Below are positions 1 to 5,979 of a stretch of 64,000 nt of DNA, in pieces. A model generated the notes under the pieces. That model did no database searches and was not told the DNA's origin. It saw only the letters and a list, made by a program, of their open reading frames with translations. Each line of letters opens with the position of its first letter. Positions within the stretch are counted from its first letter, which is position 1. The position numbers and the translations under genes were made by a program. Origin of the DNA: Bradyrhizobium sp. AZCC 1719 (lineage in GTDB: Bacteria; Pseudomonadota; Alphaproteobacteria; Rhizobiales; Xanthobacteraceae); contig NZ_JAZHRU010000001.1 in NCBI RefSeq assembly GCF_036924525.1, forward strand, positions 4,741,001 to 4,805,000, written 5' to 3'.

Positions 1-1408
1 GCCCCCGCTCGAGTGGGGTGAGCGCAATATCGGCGAGGCGTTCTAGGTGCAGTCCAATAATGCGCAGCTCCACCAGCTTCTCAATCAGCAGCGCTGTCCG
101 TTCGGCGAACTGCAGCTTGTAGCTGACGAACGCGAATATCATGCCAACCGAGATTAGGTTGTCTAGTGCGAGGCGAGCGGCGAGGTAGATTGTGATTACG
201 TTCTCCAGGCCGAATATCGTGTCGTTGATCGCTTTGAAGCTGATTCTCGCCCGGCCTAGCCGCACGTTGGCATTTACGTATTCAGCATAGCGGTTCAGCC
301 ACTGGCTCTCCCGCTCGTTCTCTCGGTTGAGCAGCTTCAGGCTCTGCACCGCCCGCACGGTTTCGATGAAGGTGGAGTTTTCCTGTGCCTTGCTGTGAAT
401 GGCCGCTTCGCTCCGTTGTCGGAACATCCTGAAGAGAGCTAGTCGCAAAGCGGCGTACAGCGCGGACGCCAACAGGACGACAAATCCGAGTTGGACGCTG
501 TATGCGAACATCAACGCCAGCATCAACACCGACATGAGACCGTCGATCAAGCCCGTGATCAGTCCCTCCGCGAGCATGTTGCGGATAGGCTCGATCGAGC
601 CGAAGCGCGACAGGATGTCGCCGATGTGCCGCTTTTCGAAAAAGGAGAGTGGCAAACGCACCAGATGATGAAACAGCCGGGCGCCGATCTGAAAGCTCAG
701 CGTGTTCTGCAGAATAAGAACAATGAACGAGCGGGTCGCGGTCGACGCGACTTTGATCAGGACGAGTAGCGCGAATCCAAGCCCGAGTACGAGCAGAAGA
801 TCGACGTCGCCTCTGGCGATGACCTCGTCAACCGTGAGCTGCATGTAGAAAGGAGCGGCGAGGATAAGGATCTCGATGACCACCGAGAGAACCAATATTT
901 GCGTCAAGACATGAGAGTTTCCCCTCATTCCGCTCCAGAATGCTGAGAACGGTAATCGCACTCTCTGATCTGTGCAGCAGAACTCTTCAGTGGGTGAGAG
1001 TTCAAGCACGACTCCGGTGAGATGTCTCGATGCTTCGGTGATGGGAAACCATTTCTCGCCGGCGGCCGGATCGTGAACTACGATCCCGTTCTTCTTGCAC
1101 GCCTTCAGGACAACGAAATGATCCATGTCCCAGTGCAGGATAGCCGGAAGACGCAGTTGGCACAGATGGTCAACCTCGATTCGCAGCGGCCGGCATGCCA
1201 GGCCCAGGTGAGCCGCTATCTCCATGAGGTCGCGGAGAGTGACACCCTTCAGCGAGATTGCGTACCGCCGCCGCAGGCTATTCATGTCGGTTCGATGGCC
1301 ATGATAGGACGCTACCATGGCAAGGCATGCCAGCCCGCATTCCGCTGCCTCTGTCTGCCTGATGACCGGGAGGAACCCGCGTCCGCTGAAGTTCAATAGC
1401 GCCTGCAT
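1..1408 (-). CDS. C39-peptidase bacteriocin-type ABC transporter (partial, 3' end outside window)
   Basis: Inner-membrane ABC exporter that should cleave a double-glycine leader and export the mature peptide. Translation from the ATG at 1408 gives an N-terminal C39 cysteine-protease domain. The catalytic Cys lies in QTEAAECGLACLAMV, the His in HWDMDHFVVL and the Asp in VHDPAAG, so the triad looks complete. From about residue 165 a transmembrane domain follows with several hydrophobic spans. The ATP-binding domain is missing because the window begins inside the gene. It starts 5 bases after the stop of the adaptor gene at 1413-2663, so the two are one operon, as in colicin V (CvaB/CvaA) systems. 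The nearby peptide at 2815-3000 is the obvious substrate candidate. The family call is strong; the cargo is inferred. Confidence 0.9.
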   Translation of the reverse strand, partial: MQALLNFSGRGFLPVIRQTEAAECGLACLAMVASYHGHRTDMNSLRRRYAISLKGVTLRDLMEIAAHLGLACRPLRIEVDHLCQLRLPAILHWDMDHFVVLKACKKNGIVVHDPAAGEKWFPITEASRHLTGVVLELSPTEEFCCTDQRVRLPFSAFWSGMRGNSHVLTQILVLSVVIEILILAAPFYMQLTVDEVIARGDVDLLLVLGLGFALLVLIKVASTATRSFIVLILQNTLSFQIGARLFHHLVRLPLSFFEKRHIGDILSRFGSIEPIRNMLAEGLITGLIDGLMSVLMLALMFAYSVQLGFVVLLASALYAALRLALFRMFRQRSEAAIHSKAQENSTFIETVRAVQSLKLLNRENERESQWLNRYAEYVNANVRLGRARISFKAINDTIFGLENVITIYLAARLALDNLISVGMIFAFVSYKLQFAERTALLIEKLVELRIIGLHLERLADIALTPLERG

Positions 1409-1412
1409 ACGG

Positions 1413-2663
1413 CTACATCCTTGCGCTAAACACCGGATCAAGCAGCCACCTCATCAGCGAGCGCTGCTCAAGAATCACGTCGGCCTTGAGCAGCATGCCT
1501 GGCTGAAGCGGCGTCTTGAGGCCATAGGCATCGATGTCGGGCCGCTCGGGAGCCACAGTCACGCGGTACGCCGGCTCTTGGAGGGTGATCGGCCCGGTAG
1601 CATCATTGCCGGTCAGGATCGTTTGAGAGACTTTTGTTACGCTGCCGCGGTAGGTGCCGAATTTCTGATAGGGAAATGCATCGTAAAGTATCCTGACCTG
1701 CTGGCCGGGGCGCACGAATCCGAACGCGCGCGTCGGAAAGAACAGCTCCGCCTGCAAGGTCGAATCAAGCGGGATGATTTCGAGCTGCATATGCTTTGGA
1801 TCAGCGACCTTGCCGATACTTGCATGCAGCGCGGACACGCGCCCACTCGTCGGCGCCTTGATAACGTAGGCCCGCCGTCCGTCCACCTCGGCGACGCGCT
1901 GTTCGATCCAGGAGAGATCGCCGCGCAGTACGCGAACCCTCTCTGCGGCGACGATCGGAAGTTGCTCGAGCGTATGCTGGGCATCAGCCAATTGGGTGCG
2001 TCGTACGGTGATCTGCTGATCGAGCGACGCCAAGTGCTGCGCTTGCTCAAGCGCGGCCTGCTCGCGGCGCTTCAGCTCGATGGCCGGCAATGCTCCCTTC
2101 GCGATTAGCGTAGCGCCCGTCGATACAAAACTCTCGGAAAGCTTCAGCCGTTCGTTCTGGATGTTGCGCTGGTCCTCGAGTTGGGCAATCTCCCCCTCGA
2201 TCCCTTTGGTCGTGGAAGCGAGGCGCTCGTGTTCCGAGGCCGTCCGGCGCTCTTCCGCAGCGATCTGTCGCTCGACCACATCGCGTTGCCGCGCCAGCGC
2301 TGCAAGAACGGTGGCATTGACGTCATCGCCGTTGGCGCTGATTTGGGAAGTGACTACGGTCAGGAGCGGGTCGCCCTCGGCAACCTCCTGACCCTCCTTG
2401 ACGTGGAGCTCTTTGATGAAACCCTGTTGTGGCACGAAAATTTTAGCCGTTCCGAAGGTCGGCGTTAGATAGCCGGTGACGGTTTCCTTGCGCGCGTATT
2501 GAGCGATGGAGATAAAAACCAAAATGAATGCAACAAGACCCGCAAGAGTCCAGCCGAGGATCGTGCTCGATATCGGCTGCAGCGATACGACCTCGCCCCA
2601 GCTGTGGCGTTGATGCAGAAAGTCGATTGCTTCCTGGCGAAATAGAGCTGGCCGTGTCGCCAT
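1413..2663 (-). CDS. HlyD/CvaA-family periplasmic adaptor of peptide exporter
   Basis: Membrane-fusion protein that links the C39 ABC transporter to an outer-membrane channel. The 416 residues show a short cytoplasmic N-terminus and one transmembrane segment at about residues 35-58. A biotinyl-lipoyl half-motif near residues 85-105 (QGFIKELHVKEGQEV), a long alpha-helical coiled-coil hairpin at about 130-260, the second lipoyl half (APTSGRVSAL) and a beta-barrel region follow. The C-terminal end WLLDPVFSARM is typical of CvaA-like proteins. A GAGGTG ribosome site lies just before the ATG. It is transcribed with, and directly upstream of, the transporter gene. No outer-membrane TolC partner is visible in the window. 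Confidence 0.9.
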   Translation of the reverse strand: MATRPALFRQEAIDFLHQRHSWGEVVSLQPISSTILGWTLAGLVAFILVFISIAQYARKETVTGYLTPTFGTAKIFVPQQGFIKELHVKEGQEVAEGDPLLTVVTSQISANGDDVNATVLAALARQRDVVERQIAAEERRTASEHERLASTTKGIEGEIAQLEDQRNIQNERLKLSESFVSTGATLIAKGALPAIELKRREQAALEQAQHLASLDQQITVRRTQLADAQHTLEQLPIVAAERVRVLRGDLSWIEQRVAEVDGRRAYVIKAPTSGRVSALHASIGKVADPKHMQLEIIPLDSTLQAELFFPTRAFGFVRPGQQVRILYDAFPYQKFGTYRGSVTKVSQTILTGNDATGPITLQEPAYRVTVAPERPDIDAYGLKTPLQPGMLLKADVILEQRSLMRWLLDPVFSARM

Positions 2664-2814
2664 GGACGCACCTCGTTGCTACGCGTTCATTCGTCGATTT
2701 GAGGCTGCGCGTAGTATTCTCTACGCCGCGCCACGGGTGCGGACGGGTATCGCCTAATGCGGTGGAGAACCGCTCCCCCGCTATGGAGAAGCGGTTCGCC
2801 CGCGCATCTCGCCT

Positions 2815-3000
2815 TTACGTAGATTGCACCTGGATCCCGAGGACGTTGACTCCGATGTTTGTGTCGTTGATGTTGACCAAGCCGAATTGTGTGTTGTTGT
2901 CGCCACCGCAACACTTGTCGTGGCCGCGCTTGTCGCCGCCAGCGGCTACGAGGTCGAGTTCGTGGTCGCGCAGTTCAACAGGGTGGGTAACTTCATGCAT
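2815..3000 (-). CDS. Putative double-glycine leader peptide (bacteriocin/signal-like cargo)
   Basis: This 61-residue ORF has a strong AAGGAG ribosome site 6 bases before its ATG. The first 22 residues resemble a C39-processed leader: in ELRDHELDLVAAGG, Leu, Glu-Leu and Val fall at the -12, -8/-7 and -4 positions if cleavage is between AG and G; cutting after the final GG shifts this by one. The predicted mature part starts with a charged stretch containing CCGG and continues with a beta-rich, Asn/Val/Ile-rich tail (NINDTNIGVNVLGIQVQ). It lies 151 bases upstream of the adaptor gene on the same strand, so it is the likely substrate of the exporter. Whether it is a bacteriocin, a microcin or a signalling peptide cannot be told from sequence. 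Confidence 0.65.
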   Translation of the reverse strand: MHEVTHPVELRDHELDLVAAGGDKRGHDKCCGGDNNTQFGLVNINDTNIGVNVLGIQVQST

Positions 3001-3023
3001 GTTACTCTCCTTTGTACTCTCTT

Positions 3024-3210
3024 GGATGTTGATGGCGCCGTACTAACGGCTACCACTATCCTCTAGTCGGAAGCCGCCAATCTGGATGCAACGCCGCGTA
3101 AACTTTTCCCGGCATAATCCTTGCCGTTCATTGATACCGCTTGACGTCGAAGAGATCGCAATCAAGCTCGTTACGAGCGCTCACGCCACTCCTGTTCGAT
3201 CAAGCGCGCA
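3024..3210 (-). repeat. Upstream region copy A (direct repeat of 3905-4090)
   Basis: About 185 bases directly upstream of the double-glycine peptide gene are clearly similar to 3905-4090. Shared blocks include CTCTAGTCGGAAGCCGCC, CTGGATGCAACG and GAGATCGCAATCAAG. It presumably carries the promoter and leader of the peptide gene on the minus strand. I could not fix a -35/-10 pair. Confidence 0.7.
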
Positions 3211-3492
3211 CTCCAGCAGAGAAAAGCAATGGCCGTCATGGGGGACAACGGGCGCCCTCAATTCGCGTTTAATCCGCCGACCGGATCGGCGATCGGTGCT
3301 GCCATGGCCGAGTGACCAGCTACAAGTCCGGGCTGGGTTAATGAGGCGTATCTAAATCATTTTGATGAGGGGCCAGCGATGGCTTGGAGTCCTACCCGCC
3401 CTTGAATAATGCGAAAACACTGTTCACCGGAATGTCAGCGTTTTCGATGGTGACGATTCGATCCACCAATTCCGTTCGGTGTCGGAGCGGAC

Positions 3493-3843
3493 CTAAGCGT
3501 GGCCCTCTAACACCCAATTCAGGACTCGGAGGGCATCGCTCCGATCCGTGCATTGTTCTGTTGGACCACAGTCCGCTAGAGCTTTCACCCATCGAACGCC
3601 CGTAGCGCCGCCTTCGCATTGGAGCGTTACGACATAACCATCCTGCAGCAACAACTTCGGACCGGTCGCGTTCATGACCATCCTCATGAACTCCTCGGGC
3701 CCAGTGATGAAGCCTTCTGCGACGACAGGTCCTGTCACCGGTACTATCGTGAGCCAGTAGTAGACGGCGCCCGCTTCCTCTCCGCCGATGATGATCGTAC
3801 CCTCGCGGCTCAGTTCTTCGATGATATCATCGTGCAGGTCCAT
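3493..3843 (-). CDS. Hypothetical protein, 116 aa, second gene of the peptide-export locus
   Basis: I do not recognise this protein. It begins MDLHDDIIEELSREGTIIIGG, so it also has a GG pair after a short acidic N-terminus. Its match to the C39 leader consensus is weak: Ile at -4 and Glu at -8 fit, but -7 is Gly. The rest is beta-rich with two cysteines (at about residues 76 and 92) and ends in a helix. The ATG is preceded by GAGGGC. It lies behind a second copy of the region that precedes the peptide gene, on the same strand and pointing to the export operon. It may be an immunity/accessory protein or an unusual substrate; both are guesses. Confidence 0.55.
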   Translation of the reverse strand: MDLHDDIIEELSREGTIIIGGEEAGAVYYWLTIVPVTGPVVAEGFITGPEEFMRMVMNATGPKLLLQDGYVVTLQCEGGATGVRWVKALADCGPTEQCTDRSDALRVLNWVLEGHA

Positions 3844-3904
3844 GTGCTCATGCCCTCAAACAGGATAAGGTCGCTGTCAACGGGTTGTGCATGTTACATT
3901 CCTC

Positions 3905-4090
3905 GGGTGTTGACGGCGCCGTAGTAACAACTGCCATCCACCTCTAGTCGGAAGCCGCCGATCTGGATGCAACGTCGCTCGAATTTTGCCGATAAGGAAT
4001 AACGCTTGTCGTTATTGATGCCGTATGACCTCGAAGAGATCGCAATCAAGATCACTGCGGGCGCTCACGCCACTCGTCCTCGATCAAGCG
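3905..4090 (-). repeat. Upstream region copy B (direct repeat of 3024-3210)
   Basis: This is the second copy of the region found upstream of the double-glycine peptide gene. The similarity extends to the GCATGTTAC at the start codon of the peptide gene. In copy B the equivalent ATG (complement of 3890-3892) opens only a 14-codon frame (MHNPLTATLSCLRA) that stops just before the 116-codon gene at 3843. This suggests that a peptide gene was duplicated and its copy replaced or rewritten. Confidence 0.65.
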
Positions 4091-4261
4091 AGATGGCATG
4101 GCCAAGCCCCTCGAGGTTCCGAGCGACATACAGTTCCTTGTCGCGCACTCCGAACTAAGAGAATATTGGGCCTTCATGCGCCATGACGGCTCTCAAATTT
4201 CACGTTCTGAAATCCGTCGACGAGCCCGTCGATCGGTGCTGTGAGGCTGGAACCCTCGCTG

Positions 4262-4488
4262 CGGCAAAATGCAATCATGTCCATCGCGTGCCGCGATTGA
4301 GCAGGTCTCCGCGGCTCGGGTGGCAAGTGAGCATCACTCGCGTGGCAAGCGAGCATGAAGTGTTGCTCGCCGGGGCAAAATCAAAATGCAAAATCAAAAT
4401 CATGTTCATCGCGTGCCTCGATTGGGCAGTCACCGCGGCTCGCGTGGCAAGCGAGCATCACTCGCGTGGCAAGCGAGCATGAAGTGTT
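4262..4488. repeat. Tandem ~105-115 bp duplication with four nested hairpin units
   Basis: Two adjacent copies (about 4262-4364 and 4372-4488) share GCAAAAT..., CATCGCGTGCC, a TTGAGCAG/TTGGGCAG block and the same end, AGCATGAAGTGTT. Inside each copy a 17-base unit occurs twice; the perfect form is CTCGCGTGGCAAGCGAG, a 5-bp stem with a 7-base loop (4337-4353, 4439-4455, 4461-4477). The first unit at 4315-4331 is slightly degenerate. There is no coding gene across the element. Confidence 0.75.
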
Positions 4489-4592
4489 AAGCGCTGGCTG
4501 CGCCCTGACGAAAACGTCACGATTTTGTGATGGCGCAGATTGAAACAATTTTCAGCATCAAAGTTGATTTCCCCCAACGGCTCATTTCGCAT

Positions 4593-4664
4593 CAGGAAAT
4601 GCAAGCCACCAGTTTTCTGGAAATGCAAGCCACCAGTGTTCAGGAAATGTAAGCCAGCAATATT
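4593..4664. repeat. Three tandem 24-bp repeats upstream of the ECF sigma gene
   Basis: Three consecutive 24-base units follow the pattern GGAAATGCAAGCCACCAG plus a short variable end. Units 1 and 2 differ at two positions; unit 3 is more diverged. The array ends 50 bases before the sigma-factor start at 4714, so it sits where promoter or operator sites would be expected. Function unknown. Confidence 0.8.
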
Positions 4665-4713
4665 CGCTGGACGGGAATAGTTGCGTCTGCGTTACGAAGG
4701 GGTGACTTCGATT

Positions 4714-5331
4714 ATGCCCCATCACGGAGCCGAGTTCACAAAGGCAGAGTCTCGCTCCGGCGCAGCGCAGGATGATACCTATCTCAATTGCGAGACGGCT
4801 CTCAATTACGAGACGGCGCTAATCGAGTGCGCCGCCGGATCGCAGTCTGCCGTCGGCAAGATCTACGCCCGGGAGAAGGACCAGCTACGCGCGGTGGCGC
4901 ACCGGATCGTCCACGATAGGTCGCGTGCGGAGGACGTCATCCACGATGCATTCGCGCAGATTCTCCGATGTGCCAAAGACTTCGACCCTGCACGCGGATC
5001 CGCGCGCGGCTGGATCTACGCGATCGTCCGCCACACAGCACTCAGGATGCAGAAGAACGCCAGGCGGGAACTCGCGCTCGAGGACCACACCCTGAACGCC
5101 ATCTGCGAGCGGGAACGGACGCTACCGAACCCCGCTTCTCGCATCCCGGACAGCATGACGCTCCGGACCATGCTCGATCAACTCGAGCCAAAGCACCGCG
5201 CGAGCCTGCTTCTGGCGATCATCGACGGGCGTACGCATGAGGAGATCGCCGAATACCTCCAGGTTCCGGTCGGAACGGTCAAGGCGTGGATCCGGAGAGA
5301 GCTGGTGGCCATGCGCCGGCAGCTCGAATGA
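4714..5331 (+). CDS. ECF-type RNA polymerase sigma factor
   Basis: Extracytoplasmic-function sigma-70 factor of about 205 residues. Region 2 contains the run DRSRAEDVIHDAFAQIL followed by the arginine/tryptophan segment RGSARGWIYAIVRHTA. Region 4 carries the HTH THEEIAEYLQVPVGTVKAWI near the C-terminus. I chose the ATG at 4714 (MPHHGAEF), preceded by GAAGGGG, over an upstream TTG at 4681. No anti-sigma gene is adjacent; an acidic orphan follows at 5450. It may control the secretion locus downstream, since all genes from 4714 to 12127 point the same way, but no target promoter was identified. It is not recognisably EcfG. Confidence 0.88.
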   Translation: MPHHGAEFTKAESRSGAAQDDTYLNCETALNYETALIECAAGSQSAVGKIYAREKDQLRAVAHRIVHDRSRAEDVIHDAFAQILRCAKDFDPARGSARGWIYAIVRHTALRMQKNARRELALEDHTLNAICERERTLPNPASRIPDSMTLRTMLDQLEPKHRASLLLAIIDGRTHEEIAEYLQVPVGTVKAWIRRELVAMRRQLE

Positions 5332-5449
5332 GGCATGAATTTGTTTTGCGCGCTGCATCCATCGGGGCGCGTCGACGACAGTAGGGTGAGGGTGCCGGGA
5401 TCCGGAGCAGGCATGGGCCCGTCGCAACCGCGAAGTTAGGAGCGAAACC

Positions 5450-5914
5450 ATGTCTATCCTGAGCTGGGTTACGAGCATTCTCGGACTGGCAAAGATTCCG
5501 GAAACCGACGTCACACGCGAGGAATACAAGCCAACCACGCTCGACGACAGCGGCAACGGCGAGCACGTCAAGTGGAATGACGATCACAACGGTCGCGACG
5601 ACTACTCCAAGCACGATGGTGGCTGGAAGGACGCCAAGAACGACGACTGCCAGCCGCAGAAGGACTATTGCGACCCCAAGCCGTCCGAGGGCGACACCTA
5701 TCGTAACCCGGGTGAAGCGTTGGCCAAGTTCGACTTCTCACATGGCGATTTAGGCTCGCATGGCCCGGATCATTCGAGTGACATGCAGGCTGCGCTCGCT
5801 TCGATGTCGTCCGACGACGCGCTCGAATACGCCATCGGCCAGATGGGCCCCGCGGATCACTTCGACGGAGAGTTCCACATGCCGGCGGACGTGTCGCACG
5901 GCACGGACGCCTGA
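5450..5914 (+). CDS. Acidic Asp/His-rich hypothetical protein
   Basis: A 154-residue protein with a short hydrophobic start (MSILSWVTSILGLAKIP) followed by a very hydrophilic body rich in Asp, His, Gly and Lys (for example WNDDHNGRDDYSKHDGG). It looks largely disordered and could bind divalent metal, although no defined motif is present. A TTAGGAG ribosome site precedes the ATG. It lies between the sigma factor and the repeat-protein gene, 65 bases upstream of the latter, and may be co-transcribed. Family not recognised. Confidence 0.7.
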   Translation: MSILSWVTSILGLAKIPETDVTREEYKPTTLDDSGNGEHVKWNDDHNGRDDYSKHDGGWKDAKNDDCQPQKDYCDPKPSEGDTYRNPGEALAKFDFSHGDLGSHGPDHSSDMQAALASMSSDDALEYAIGQMGPADHFDGEFHMPADVSHGTDA

Positions 5915-5979
5915 TGCGCCGCAAGGCCCGCCTGGCACGGAATGCGCGAGAGTAGTTTCTGAGAAAAAAGGCGGCGGTC

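Noticed and set aside
1317-2108. Plus-strand ORF of 263 codons
   Set aside because: It is antisense to the well-supported HlyD-type adaptor and has no domain.
4561-4680. CRISPR-like array at the 24-bp repeats
   Set aside because: The units are directly contiguous with no spacers, only three copies, and no cas genes are present.
4714-5331. The ECF sigma gene as EcfG itself, master of the stress promoters
   Set aside because: No phyR/nepR neighbours and its sequence does not show the EcfG family features I know; it is more likely a local regulator.
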